From NCBI RefSeq assembly GCF_009017415.1, contig NC_092403.1:2418001-2482000 (forward strand): 64,000 bases of DNA, read 5' to 3'. The DNA is from Aspergillus flavus (taxonomy: Eukaryota > Ascomycota > Eurotiomycetes > Eurotiales > Aspergillaceae). Under the pieces are notes generated by a model. The model was not told the DNA's origin. It saw only the letters and a list, made by a program, of their open reading frames with translations, and ran no database searches. Every line of letters starts with the position of its first letter. Within the stretch, counting starts at the first letter, position 1. Shown one piece after another: positions 32,020 through 45,002 of this stretch. The translations under genes and the position numbers were made by a program.

Positions 32020-35000
32020 ATGACTGTCAACAGTCCACCCACAGACAGAAGTCAATTTGGGGTCGGTATAATCTGTGCCTTACCGTTAGAAGCCACAGCG
32101 GTAAGCGCACTTTTCGACACAGAATGGGACAGCCACTTGTATGGCAAGGCGGTAGGGGATACGAACGCATACTCCACCGGTTCCATTGGACGCCATAATG
32201 TCGTTTTGGTACATATGGCAGGCATGGGGAAGATCGCTGCTGCGACCGCGGCTGCAAACTTGCGTGCGAGCTTTGAGGGTGTCCAGCTTGCCATTGTGGT
32301 GGGTGTTTGTGGCGCTATTCCGCTCCGCAAGCAGTCAGATATGGAAATACATCTCGGCGATGTGATAATCAGCGAAGGGCTTGTCCAGTACGACTTCGGG
32401 AGAAGGTACTCCAGCAACCAATTCGCAAGGAAGGATACACCGCGCGATAACTTGCCAAGGCCTAGTCCTGAAATCCGAGCAGTCCTGGCCAAGCTGCAAG
32501 TAGAGCAGGGCCGTCGGGCGCTGCATGAAAGGACAATAGGGCATCTTTTAGACTTGCGCGAGAAGCTATATGGTGTCGCGACATATCCCGGAGCGACCGA
32601 GGATAAATTCTTTGAGCCAACATATAGGCACAAACACCACGTGGATTGGACGTGTGCGGCTTGTTTGAAGAATGATGATGTCTGTGACAGTGAAATAAAG
32701 CTTACTTGCGACCATCTCCAGTGTCATGAAGGCAACCTTGTGCCACGTCAGAGATTATCTGAGCCATTCAACCCAGTGATCCACTTCGGACTTGTTGCAT
32801 CAGGGGACACCGTGATGAAATCTGGAGTGGATCGAGACAGCATTGCAGCGCGAGATCAGGTGATCGCATTCGAGATGGAAGGCGCTGGGGTTCGGAAGCT
32901 CTTTCAGGGTGTGCTGGTCATCAAAGCTGCATGCGACTACGCTGATAGCCATAAGAGTAAGAATTGGCAAGGTTATGCAGCGGCGACAGCAGCTGCTGCC
33001 ACGAAAGGATTCCTAGAACATTGGGCAATAAGTCTACGAGTTGGTGCGTATTGTTGCCTCAGGTTTGGCGTCAGCTTTCAGGAGAATAACGAAAGATTCC
33101 AGATTCTTCAAGGTCCCTGCCACAAGATGTCAGCTCAGAGGCAACAAAAAGCTCGGCACAGAAACAGAAAGAGACCAATTTTCTAAAGAGCGTTCGAAAG
33201 TCGCCCTATCGAGATCGCAAAGACCGAAACCCTGATCGAATAGCAGGAACGTGTGAGTGGTTTGTCGGTCATCGCCTCTTTCAAACCTGGGAACAACGCA
33301 GATCATCGACACTTCTCTGGGTTTCCGCAGATCCAGGGTGCGGGAAGTCGGTGCTTGCCAAATACCTGGTGGACACTGTCCTCCCTGCAGATAGACGAAC
33401 AATATGCTACTTCTTTTTCAAAGATGACTTTGAAGATCAGAGGAGCAGTACCAAAGCCTTATGCTGTATTCTCAGCCAGTTATTTGAGGCAAGGCGCGAC
33501 TTGCTCTCTGAAGGAATCCTCGAACAGTTCGAGATCCAAGGAGACAATTTTACCAATTCATTTAGCGAACTTTGGGATACTCTCGTTACCACTATCGAGG
33601 CCCGTAACGCAGGCGAAGTAATCATCCTCCTAGATGCCATCGATGAATGTGAAGATGAAGGGCGATTCCTTCTCGAGGATGCATTGTGCAAGTTCTATGG
33701 CAGGAAAAGAGACTCGAATCTGAAGTTTCTTTTGACGACACGACCATATGGTAAGATAAAGCGGGGTCTTCGACCTCTGGACATTCCAGAATTGCCTGTC
33801 ATTCATCTTTCCGGGGAGAGCGATGCTGAAATGCACAAGATCTCCGCAGAGATCGAGATATTTGTCAGAGAGAGGGTGAAGAATATCCGCGCAAAGCTGA
33901 GACTCGGACATGAGGAACAGCAGCTCCTCCTGGAGAGACTCCTATAAATTCCCAATAGAACTTATCTCTGGGCTCAGCTCACGCTCGAACTAATCGAAAG
34001 CGAAGTCGACATTGATAAGAGAAGGATTGTAGATGTCACTACCAATCTTCCCAACAGCGTTTATGACGCTTACGAAAGAATATTATCGAAAAGCCGAAAC
34101 TCCGAGCAGGCCAAGAAGCTCTTGCATATTATAGTCGGAGCAGCGAGGCCTCTCACAGTCCAAGAAATGGGGGTAGCGTTAAGACTCCAAGAAAGCCACA
34201 GGTCATATCTTGATCTTGATATTATTCCAGAAGAGCGCTTTCGCGACACTATACGCGACCTTTGTGGTCTCTTCGTGACCATACTTGACTCCAGACTATA
34301 TCTGATTCACCAAACTGCCAAGGAGTTCTTGATCCAAGGCGCCTCACGAAACTCTCTACAACGCACATATGACACGTTCGAATGGAAACACTCACTGAGC
34401 CCACAACAATCGCATCATATATTGTTCAGGATATGTGTCTGGTTCTTGCAGCTAAGGGAAGTAGAAATGGCACCCCTCGATGCAAAGACCGATTTGTGCA
34501 TGTACGTCGACGCCTATCCTTTTCTTGACTACGCTGCGACGTTTTGGACGCTCCATCTGCAAGGTGCACATATCAATGCGGACACAATAATGCAGTTACT
34601 CCGAAGATTTTGTGATACAGGCTTGAAGGACTCGCGATTGTGGTTCAAGATATATTGGTCCAATACGCATGGGGAGATACCAAGAGACTTCACCGCACTC
34701 ATGGTCGCCTCCTATTTTGGACTTGATTCAGTTGTAAAGGAACTACTAGACGATTACAAGGGTGACTTAGATTTCGTGGATAGTAAGCATGAACGGTCAG
34801 CACTTTCTTGGGCTGCCGAGAGAGGGTCTGTCGGTGTCGTCAAGCTATTGCTCAAAGGTCGGAGGCGCTCATTTATCGGAATCCACGTCCCCTCTGGGAA
34901 AGGTGCAGAAATAAACTCGATAGACGTATACATGCGTACACCGTTAACATATGCGGCATGGAACGGGCATTTAGAAGTTGTGAGCCTCCTACTACGGAAG

Positions 35001-36346
35001 GGAGCTGCCATCAATACGATAGACGAATTCGGCGCCACACCACTCCTTTACGCGACATACAATGCAAAAAAGCCTGTTGTTGATCTCCTTCTTGCGCAGG
35101 GAGCCAAAACACATTCTGGTGAGAATATTATCATGGCATTCTGCTCGGCTGCAGGAAAGGGGCAGGAACCCGTAATGAGGTTACTGCTCGAGAACGGCAC
35201 TGATCCTGACGCGCGGCGCAGTGATGGGTGCAACTTAATCTCATGGGCCGCTTCTCATGGATATAAGGCTGCGCTTACATTGCTGATTGAGAGCGGTGGC
35301 GACATTAATAGAGGAAACTATGAGAATGGCCAAACAGCGATACACCACGCTGTTAAATATGGGCAAAAAGGAGCAGTCAGGTTGCTTGTGGAATATGGAG
35401 CTGATCTTAAACTCGGCGACAAGAATGGACAAACACCGTTACATTTCGCTTCCAGCATTGGGGACCGTGACATAGTGCAAATACTGCTCAGCAAAGATAG
35501 CCGACCGCAGCTGGAGTTGAGAGATAAGGTATATACGCGGACCCCCCTTACATGCGCTGCTACACACGGATATACAGAAGTAGTCAGATTATTACTGGAC
35601 AGCGATGCTGATATTGAGGCGAATGATCTTAAGTGGGGACTAACCCCATTGTCGTGGTCCGCATTAAATGGATATGAAGCAGTGGCAGAACTTCTTCTTG
35701 ACCACGGTGCCGAGTTAGAGTCCTTGGATACATGGTCTTGTCGCACACCTCTCTCCTGGGCAGCTTTTAGTGGACATGAGGCTGTTACAAAACTACTACT
35801 TGAGAGAGGGGCTTTCATTGAACATATGGATCACCCAAATGGCTTTACGCCGTTATTACTAGCTGTCAAGAATGGTCACCAAGCAGTGGTAAAACTGCTC
35901 CTTGACAAGGGCGCCGACGTACAGTATGAAGATACCTACTCCAGTCAGGACGCAATAGCATGGGCAGCTGTGAATGGACACGAGGCCATTTTAAGTCTGC
36001 TCCTTGGAAGAGGTGTTTCTATTGAGGGAAGGTCTAGCCCTGAAAGCGGACACCATTATCCCTGGCTGTTGAGAATAATCGCATGGCTGCCGTCTTGACT
36101 CTGCTCGACAACGAAGCAGATATTGAGACAAGGGATATCTATAGCCGAACCCCTTTGTGCTGTGCAGCAAAGCACGGACATACGTCAATGGTGAAGATAC
36201 TCCTGGAGAGGGGCGCTAATCCTAAAGCCAAGGACATATATGGCTTTACACCATTATCCTTAGCTGTACAGAATAAGCACGAGGCTGCAGCCCTGCTCCT
36301 GTGCGATATGGAAACAGACATTGAGACAAGGAAAAGCTACAGCTGA
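32020..36346 (+). pseudogene. PNP-NACHT-ankyrin STAND (NLR) protein, disrupted
   Basis: Starts at the ATG at 32020. Exon 1 (to 33043) is a PNP/UDP phosphorylase-like sensor domain (GIICALPLEATAVSALFD, HLGDVIISEGLVQYDFG, VIAFEMEGAGV). It carries a cysteine-rich insertion around residues 208-236 (WTCAACLKNDDVC, then CDHLQC). An intron at 33044-33102 leads to the NACHT domain: P-loop WVSADPGCGKSVLAKYL and Walker B VIILLDAIDECED. TAA at 33945-33947 interrupts it in the same frame, after LLLERLL and before IPNRTYLWAQLTLELIE. About ten ankyrin repeats follow (34690-36340; for example TPLTYAAWNGHLEVVSLLL). A one-base loss near 36047 shifts frame at SPESG/TPLSLAVENN. A second TGA (36344-36346) stands where Arg is expected, and ankyrin-like remnants run on to about 36420. 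Such proteins are fungal non-self/incompatibility receptors. As assembled, it would make only the PNP and part of NACHT. Confidence 0.87.
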
Positions 36347-36420
36347 ATAATTCTTTACTGTGTTGTAAAATGTGGATATACTGAATGGGATTCTCATTAT
36401 ATACAAGGAAAGGGCCAGTA

Positions 36421-37435
36421 ATGACTACAACGTGAATCTTAGGGAGACGAACGCTCATTGCGGACTAAACTGTTCATGATGCACGGCGTTCTATTCTATA
36501 TATTTCCTTCTGGGCAGCCATGAAATTGTCGTTTGGCATGAGACGACCGGTGTATATATTCCTTTCTCTGCGAGTGATTTCTGACGCCATTGGACTAATG
36601 ACAGCTGGTTCCGATTCAATAGAGACCTGTCTCTTTCATGATTCAGGCCAGGCCGCCAGGGCATTAAAGCACCATGGAACACTGAACCCCTCTACTTTTC
36701 CTACCGGGTAGTTGGTCAGATGCAAGCTCAAAATGTACAAGGCCAAAATGGTGACGAGCTACGTAGAGAGTCTGCAAATAGTTTTCAGTATTTCAAACTG
36801 ACGGGTCTCATCTGGACATATATGGGTATGGTACTCTGTGTACGTATAATATGGATATTCCAATACCAAAAGCCAAAATTGGCACTAGATTTAATGATAA
36901 AACATTGCTTGTAGGTCCATAATATATATAAAGCAGCACAAGATGGAGAACCTCACAATTGCCAGTATCACGCCCTAAATATAGCTGTCCATGATGTCTA
37001 GAGGGCTATTTCTCACCACCTACCCCACAACGAAGGTCTCCAAGTAATCCAAGTGCGGATCAGGATATCAAATCCACGGAGACGAAGATCACGAACCATG
37101 AAGCTGATTACCGCAGCCGGAAAGGCGCGCCCCACCGGAGCTCCCTTGACTGGACATGGGCCAAACAGAACCTCCAACCCAATCCAACCTTTATATGCTG
37201 TTCTTACTACATGGAAGAATTTTGTATAAACAATCGCACAGTAATACCTCAATATCATGACAGAAAAGTACCAGCAGCACGCAATGCAAGCAATATGACC
37301 CCCCAAAGCCCCAGGTGGATCACAGCAGCGCGATTACTTAAGCGCGGACCCGCACATCCAGAAACCAAAAGATACAACCAACATCACTCCAGCGCCAACC
37401 AACTCCCCCTAAATCCAATCCTCCATCCCCCAACC
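36421..37435. other. Intergenic, no supported gene
   Basis: About 1 kb with short frames only. The first part may still contain eroded ankyrin sequence. A pyrimidine-rich, CCAAC-containing leader precedes the ATG at 37436. Confidence 0.4.
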
Positions 37436-38179
37436 ATGTCCACAGACCCCGTAAAGCTCCTCCAAAGCAATAATGACGGGCCACCAGCAACCCGCCCGGA
37501 CTCCCAAATCGACCAAGCCGTCGCCGTCAAATACTGGAGCGACAAACCCGCAACAGTGAACGGCATGCTTGGCGGCTACGCCCAGGTCTCGCGGACCGAC
37601 CTGCGCGGATCCCGGAACTTTCTCGCAAAGGCCCGTCGATTAGTTCCCGGATGTCCGGTGACTGGGAAGCTCAAGCGTGGCGTGGATTGCGGAGCTGGGA
37701 TCGGACGCGTGATTAATGATTTTCTGGGCCAGGAGTGCGAAATTGTTGATGCCGTTGAGCCGGTGGAGAAGTTTTCCCGGGTACTGAGTGAAAGGCGGCT
37801 GACGAGGAATTGTGCCCTTGGGGAGGTGCTGACTATTGGTATTGAGGATTGGGTTCCTGGGGTTAAGGTTTATGATCTTATTTGGGCGCAGTGGAGTGTT
37901 CCTTATCTGACGGATGCGCAATTGGTGGAGTATTTGGTGCGGTGTCGCGGTGCTTTGACTGATGTTGGGCTTATGGTTATTAAAGAGAATATCTCTGAGG
38001 AGCCGGAGGGGGATATCTATGATGAGTCGGAGAGCAGTGTGACGAGGACTGATGAGAAGCTACGCAGACTGTTCAAAGAAGCTGGAATGCAGCTGATCTT
38101 GTCGGAGGTACAATCGGGCTTTCCTCGACAGTTGAGGCTTTTGCCTGTCATATCTTATGCGTTACGGCCGAGGATCTAG
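37436..38179 (+). CDS. tae1: Protein N-terminal (XPK) methyltransferase NTM1/Tae1
   Basis: Single exon, 247 residues from the ATG at 37436. It methylates the alpha-amino group of proteins beginning X-Pro-Lys after Met removal, such as ribosomal proteins L12 and S25 in yeast. Diagnostic segments: AVKYWSDKPATVNGMLGGYAQ (about 29-49), motif I VDCGAGIGRVINDFL, VDAVEPVEKF, YDLIWAQWSVPYLTDAQLVEYLVRC and LMVIKENI. Length fits fungal Tae1 (about 230-260). This is a housekeeping gene, unlike most of the accessory neighbours. Strong alternation of codon style is seen, with GC-rich 5' and AT-richer 3' halves. Intact. Confidence 0.93.
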   Translation: MSTDPVKLLQSNNDGPPATRPDSQIDQAVAVKYWSDKPATVNGMLGGYAQVSRTDLRGSRNFLAKARRLVPGCPVTGKLKRGVDCGAGIGRVINDFLGQECEIVDAVEPVEKFSRVLSERRLTRNCALGEVLTIGIEDWVPGVKVYDLIWAQWSVPYLTDAQLVEYLVRCRGALTDVGLMVIKENISEEPEGDIYDESESSVTRTDEKLRRLFKEAGMQLILSEVQSGFPRQLRLLPVISYALRPRI

Positions 38180-38579
38180 CTGGGCTAGATCAAGGACCCT
38201 ACCCTGAAGTTCCTTTGTCGATACTTTTGTCTGACTGGTGTCATTATTGTGTCAATGTCATATTGGGGGTTATAACTTGGTTAATTGCAAACCGGTCATA
38301 CATTAACAATGAAAGTCATCAAAATCGATGACCTAAATAAAAAAGGACATTCTGCTTATATGCACCCAACCAAATCAAACACCATCCCAAGTAGACATGC
38401 ATAGCTATGCAAAGAAAGGAAAGACAGAGGATTATGCCAGCATGCACCCACTCAACTCAAGGGCAAAGATAACGCCTGGTCAAGCCTCGTCGTAGAATAT
38501 GTCCAAGACATTAAGATATAGACAACCTCGAGGACATAGGTGCACATCATCATTACCCACCGGCGTCACCACCCAGTTA
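38180..38579. other. Intergenic between convergent genes
   Basis: 3' regions of NTM1 (+) and the thioredoxin-like gene (-). No gene seen. Confidence 0.5.
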
Positions 38580-38982
38580 TTAAAAACGGCCACCAATCTC
38601 AGTCAGCCCACACAAGGCCCTCGAGACTAGGTACTCTAGTTGCCTCGGCAGAGGTTTCGAGTAACGCTCGACTTCTTTCCCGTCCTTGTATAAGATGAGT
38701 GTAGGACGTTCCACTTTCGCAAAATCTGAAATATGCTTCTGATCGCCGACGTCGACTTCATAGAATGCGACGGTGTCACTATATGCATAGGAGGCGAGGT
38801 CATCGTAGGCCAGATCGGTATCAGACGAGCGACGCCGAGAGTCACGGAAGTTGAAGACCGCGTAATTAGCTCCGCTGACTACATTGTGGTATGTGTCCAA
38901 GCTGATCACGGTCAGTATCATAGATGAGGCGTACGAGGGCAATATGAAGTTGGACTCACTCGGTAACCTTGACAGATCCCAT
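38580..38982 (-). CDS. Thioredoxin-fold protein lacking the CxxC active site
   Basis: Exons 38982-38960 and 38901-38580 give 114 residues, the size of a thioredoxin. Splicing of the 58 bp intron gives the expected N-terminus (MGSVKVTDLDTYHNVV). YAVFNFRDS follows where thioredoxins have VVVDFxAxWCGPC, so the redox cysteines are replaced by a Ser/Arg-rich stretch (DSRRRSSDTDL). The remaining fold is clear: VAFYEVDVGDQKHISDFAKV, the cis-proline segment RPTLILYKDGKEVERY and a C-terminal helix. It should be unable to do dithiol exchange and may act as a binding or chaperone module. An unspliced longer frame starting at 39131 is less likely, because it lacks the thioredoxin beta-1 strand. Confidence 0.78.
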
Positions 38983-39694
38983 TGTTCCTGCGATTGTGGT
39001 GAGCGTGCGCTTGAATAGATGTTGGGTTTGTGCTCTGGGGTAAATGGGCCAGCCATAGAGTGTGATATGCCTCCAGATACGGCCTGAAAACTCTTTAAAT
39101 AGTTAATTAAATGTCGTAGCGAAAGCGCCACTATCGGTATAGACGCAAGTATTGTGGCATGACATGGAGTGTGGGTATAATAAGCTTCATTCCTTCACTA
39201 GCGTGAAGCAAAAGCACTTCGGATAGGTTACAAACATTGGTTACTGGTTCTGGGCTTGACGGGATTGTGTGAATGATTCATGATAACCAGTCTTCCTTGA
39301 AATATTCTTAGATTTCTTGATTTGGATAATAGAAGAAGCTATTATCGTACTATAGAATCTGACATGTAAGCCAAAGCCAGTACTCATCCCTACCCAGTTC
39401 TACAAGTCAACCATTAGGGTATACAATGAACACGTCGACCTATATAGACCCCGAAACAACAATCACCTTACTCCCCAGTATTCATACGATGTACCCGCTT
39501 TTCCCCGTATCTAAGTGGATAAGAATCTCTGGAAATAAACTCCACCCAAGTCTGGACCACTCCCCGACCAAGTGGTGTTATCTCATTCTGACGAAAAACT
39601 TTATCAACCGTTCAGGTCTCGTTACGTTCGATGACGAGCACTGTTCCCAAACCTGTTAAGTAACAATGCTTTATTCGACCCCGTGGAAGAAAAA
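38983..39694. other. Intergenic, no supported gene
   Basis: A 77-codon frame at 39426-39659 (+) has a good ATG but no recognisable domain. Nothing else seen. Confidence 0.4.
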
Positions 39695-40015
39695 TTACAG
39701 CACGTTCGGCTGTCCATACCGAGGTGGTCTCTTGGGCATTCTTGGCTGAAGCATTAATTGGCGGGTCGATAACCGTTTTTGTAGCGCGTATTGGGTTGTG
39801 TCTGGGACTTCAACCAGACCTATTACAAGCATTCCTTGGGTGACGGGTTCTTTTGCCTGAGTGGGAAAGGACGATAATGGAAATTTGCCTCTGTGCCAAG
39901 TCATGTTCAGATGGGTATTTTGGGGTCGAATGGCATGGTTGATCTGGACTTTTATCACTTGGTTTTTATGGTTGACGTAAAGACAGGCAAACTTCCAATG
40001 TATTACGTCAGACAT
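39695..40015 (-). CDS. Small hypothetical protein, possible gene remnant
   Basis: Uninterrupted 106-codon frame from a true ATG. I do not recognise it. The composition is protein-like (DVIHWKFACLYVNHKNQV, VQINHAIRPQNTHLNMTWH, TQGMLVIGLVEVPD), with regular alternation of hydrophobic and polar residues. No signal peptide, membrane helix or splice partner is evident. It could be a small gene or the surviving piece of a larger one. Confidence 0.35.
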   Translation of the reverse strand: MSDVIHWKFACLYVNHKNQVIKVQINHAIRPQNTHLNMTWHRGKFPLSSFPTQAKEPVTQGMLVIGLVEVPDTTQYALQKRLSTRQLMLQPRMPKRPPRYGQPNVL

Positions 40016-40876
40016 TGATTATAGTTATTGTCTGGTCTATTTTTATAATAAAAGTATTTTGCCTCAACTCTTGGGCTTCTGAGGAAACAAGAGGCTAGAC
40101 CACCGCCAAGACGTGTCGTTAGTTTGCATTTCTCATTAAGTAATGTAAGGTTCAAGTTGATTCTGAAGTATCGGAGTCGGATTGCTCACCCACGAACAGT
40201 CCGCCTTACAAAAGCACCACGATGGCTACGAATCCAGCTCAACTGGGCAAAATAACAGTTCAGCCAGTTGTAGTTCAATCAGTTCAAGCAATTCAACTCA
40301 TGTATTAAAGTAACCTAACCTGTAAATAATGTTACGAGCCGTAATTTCTCGTTCGCTAGGTGGCGACCACTTTATGATACTCTCTACTCAGCTTTCCGAT
40401 ATAACGCTTTATAATCATCTTATAGAGTGCCAGTAAAACACGCTCAACGGCTCAAATTAAGATTTAGTTATTTCATCTTGACCCCGAAGAGTTGAATGGT
40501 GATTCAACTCAGAAGCTGCACGGTATAAACGGCGCCGGATGCACGAAAAGCCTGAAGGTTATATTTATATTTTAAACAAACAAGGGTAGGGCAATACCAA
40601 GTATGATTTTGCAATGCTTTTTACCTACTCAAGCCACTGAGCGAAGCGAGGGATTGCAGCTTGTTGAGGTTATGAGAAATGCCATTGTATATAGAATACG
40701 AGAAACACCAGGTTGAAGAAGGATAAAATACAGTGTTGTGTAAAATAAACCCCTCACCCGCAGTATTGATACCCAACCCACATGGCTTGATATGTCAGCC
40801 TTGCAGCTACTGCTGGATTTGAACTACCCCAGTCTTTTCATCAACTCTTTTCTATATCAGAAGTATAGTTTTTATC
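40016..40876. other. AT-rich intergenic region
   Basis: 860 bp with no coding signal. Contains several near-repeats of TTCAACTCA/TTCAATCAG (about 40260-40320), perhaps a low-complexity tract. Confidence 0.4.
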
Positions 40877-41161
40877 ATGCTCTGCAAGAAGTGTACTTGT
40901 ATAATTCAGGACCTTCTACGGGATCCGGATAAAGAGTTTAGTAAGACATATTACAACTACCATGCAGGTATTTCATCCTCGAATGTCAAAGCTGGGGGCT
41001 GTGAGATGTGCAAAGTTCTTGTGCCACCTCGTTACAGATCACTGTCAACGGTTCATGAGTTTACGGAGAAAGACCATAAGGTGGAAGTTCGTAAACTCAA
41101 TACTAAGATAATGGATCAAGACACCTTGCGGTATCTCTGGCCACCTCTGAGGGCGAATTAA
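40877..41161 (+). pseudogene. HET-like N-terminal fragment
   Basis: A 94-codon frame from an ATG. MLCKKCTCIIQDLLR, then YYNYHAGISSSNVKAGGCEMCKVL resembles the entry segment of heterokaryon-incompatibility (HET) proteins: a C-x2-C pair, an HH/YH loop, then GCxxC. No HET catalytic core follows before the stop, so this is most likely a truncated copy or a single surviving exon. Similarity is judged by eye only. Confidence 0.4.
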
Positions 41162-41285
41162 ATTAGGGCCATTCGCAAATTTCATATACGTCATATTTTG
41201 CGTACTATTTATTCTAAAGTCATTGTTATCAGTGATAGATAGATCCATTCATTGCTTTCATGTCTTAACATTAGAGTAATTGCCC

Positions 41286-42289
<1,004 letters not shown>

Positions 42290-43063
42290 TGTGTTTGCTT
42301 GCGTAGAATTGAGTATGTGAAAAGCTGGTTTGAGAAGACAGGAAGAAACTCGTACCTCCTACCTAGCCCAAGGTACCCCCATTAAATAATCTCCAGACAG
42401 AGGGTGTGCAACCTGTCGTGTGGAGTTGTGACCCCACTGTAGGTTAGACATTCATTGATGTTGTCGTTGAGATGGCACTAGAGCTCAGATTCCGGCGGAA
42501 GTGCTCCATGAACATATTGTCCACCACTGGGCTCAATGTTCACCACAATGTAGAAGGAACAGAGCACTACAAGGTCATTACATAGATACTAGGAGCTTGT
42601 GCCTCTATCCTATCCAAGTTCTCTTCTTACACATGTAGTAAATATGTGGTGGTGCACCAAAGGACGCCGCGAACGTATCGTAGATTCAACCCCGCCATAA
42701 GGTCCGGTTCCGAACGTCGTGCATTTCCGGCGGAAGCTCGTTTCTGTGTGCTAGACTTCGTGAAATCGGTCCTTCATACGGCATAGTGTGGTGGGTCGTG
42801 GGTCCCTTTCCTTCTAGTTTAGGGCATGGCTCGAGAGTATGGGATCACACTGATAACGACGGAATAATCTGGTCTACAACTATCACCTAGCTCAATCTTG
42901 GTCCATATCCAATGTTATCGTGATTCACGCTAGCCATAGTTGGATTATTGTATAATACTTTACTAGACCATGGAATACATTTCCGATTTCTTCAGCTGGT
43001 GGCAGAATGGAGACGGGAAACCGGACTGTGGGACGGACCCACACCACGGTCTTTGGGGTTGTA
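42290..43063. other. Intergenic, left flank of MITE
   Basis: No gene seen. A TTCCGGCGGAAG-type palindromic motif occurs twice (near 42489 and 42726). Confidence 0.4.
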
Positions 43064-43608
43064 CGGCGGACTAAATCTAGCTTACGGACAAAATAAAATA
43101 TTACCAAATTTACCAATACCAACGCACTGTATATTAGCTCTACTATACTAACTATATACCATAATAACTTTAGATATAATAACCCTAAAGATTAGGATCT
43201 AGTCTTATACTACCACTACCATCACTACCACCACTACTACCACCATCACTACCACTACCACTACCACTACCACTACCACTACCACTACCACTACCACTAC
43301 CACTACCACTACCACTACCACTACCACTACCACTACCAATACAGCACTACCAATACAGCACTACCACTCGGCACTATTACTATTACTACTACCACCATTA
43401 ATTTAATAAATATTATTGATTATATATAAGATAAAACTACTATCTTAAATTTTTAATAATAAATATTCTATATAATAGTATATTTTAGAGCTTTATTAAA
43501 TCTATATCTTAAAGTGCGTGGCAGTCGTGGCCGAATGTAAAACAGCGAGATTTCGGTAAAAAATCCGATAATCCGAAGTTTTGTCCGTTAGCTAGATTTA
43601 GTCCGCCG
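43064..43608. mobile_element. MITE-like element with 31 bp terminal inverted repeats and TA duplication
   Basis: The left end (43064-43094) reads CGGCGGACTAAATCTAGC and onward; the right end (43578-43608) is its reverse complement, one mismatch in about 31 bp. Both ends are bordered by TA (43062-43063 and 43609-43610). This is the arrangement of Tc1/mariner/pogo-class elements, which duplicate TA at insertion. At 545 bp with no open frame it is non-autonomous. The interior is AT-rich and contains a hexamer microsatellite. Confidence 0.75.
43211..43376. repeat. (CACTAC)n microsatellite inside the MITE
   Basis: Tandem hexamer CACTAC, perfect from about 43247 to 43337, with imperfect copies on both sides (CATCAC, CACCAC, CAATACAG). 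It could be polymorphic in length between strains. Confidence 0.9.
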
Positions 43609-45002
43609 TAGGTTGACCGCCATATGCCATATGTCTTGCGATCAAGGTAACCTCTGATGTTTGTGGCCTCTACGTAGTCCTTAAAATAACAACTGTTGTA
43701 GACATATATGCCAATCATACCCTGCGATACGTATTTGATATTGACTCTTTTTAGCTTTCCAATTTTCTGCAGCACGTTATCAATGTAAGCCTCTAAGAAT
43801 TCCAAATGAAAAAGTAACATACGGCTTCAGCGCTCCCACCGGGCTTTGTGAAAGTCTCCACTGCATTTTTCCAATTCTTCTGGAAGCCTCTCCCTGTCGA
43901 ACCCTGTCCACTTCAGAAGAGTGCGAACAGATGTACTGAAAAGTCGAGACATCTTCGTGGGCACAATATGCTCGTATCCCACTGGCGCTGTCGCTAGTAT
44001 ATACCAACGGTCGATCAAAAGGAGTAGCGAGTTCTCTCGATTTGGCAAGTATCAGAAGATTTGTTTTTCAGACTAATATGAATTTGTAGAACAATATAGC
44101 ATATCATACGGCCTTCTACTACATTGCAGTGGGGATACAGGCCCTATTTATGCATAGGAATTTGGGAGTCTCATTCAGTTCTGAAGTCCGAATGAGATGG
44201 ACAGGTCGTCCGCCTACCGACCGCCACGATCATCGGCGTGTGGCTTATGAAGGATACCCCTGAGAGCTGGCTTCGAAGCCAAGACGTGCTGACTAGACCT
44301 ATGACATTTCTAACGTCTTACTATGTTCGGTCGAGTTGACTTGGCCTATGCGTATCTACGCGGCAGGCGCTTAAATTTACAGACTCAATGGACGAGAGAT
44401 GTGACTAGGTGCGAAGAAGCTTAATACCGTTAGACGAGGCGCAAGGCTAGATGAATTGATAGGCCAATAGTCATCAGGCTGGCAGGAAGGATTCTAAAGG
44501 GGTCTGTGCAGTATAGTGACAAGGTGCCATACTCACACGAGATGATCTTTATGAGACACGACTTGGGTGATCAGATCTCTTCCAATCCATTTCGTTTCTT
44601 ATCATTTTCGCGTCCGTTGGAGTTTGTGCACCTTGACGAGGCAGGGTTTCCAGTGGTTGACCGCGGCCAATATGCCCTATTTTTAGCATCTACGAGGAAT
44701 CCTGGAGTTAGCGCTGGGGCATATCTGGTCAAACAAATCAGCAAAAAATCATTGGGGATAATGATCGCCAGCTTATGAGCAGTGTTGCGACCAATCAACA
44801 GCAAAGACGCTGATCATAACCTAACATTAGTCATCCTCCTCCCATACATAATTAACCACCATGAGCCAGAAACGTTACAAGTGCTCTTCTCCCATCCCAG
44901 ACAGCCTTCAACACATTCCGGGCCCTCATGCATCTGATTTTACAATGGCATCCATTTTAAGATGGGCAAGAAACTCATCTAGGAGGGCTCCCCTCGCCCC
45001 CC
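43609..45002. other. Region of fragments, no complete gene
   Basis: A minus-strand frame at 43827-44048 has a true ATG and protein-like sequence (LIDRWYILATAPVGYEHIV, LLKWTGFDRERLPEELEK), but no domain I recognise. An overlapping frame continues toward 43780. A plus-strand frame at 44506-44778 is also unrecognised. These may be fragments of decayed genes next to the MITE. Confidence 0.35.

Noticed and set aside
43247..43337. CRISPR-like array
   Set aside because: A simple hexamer microsatellite without spacers, in a eukaryotic genome.
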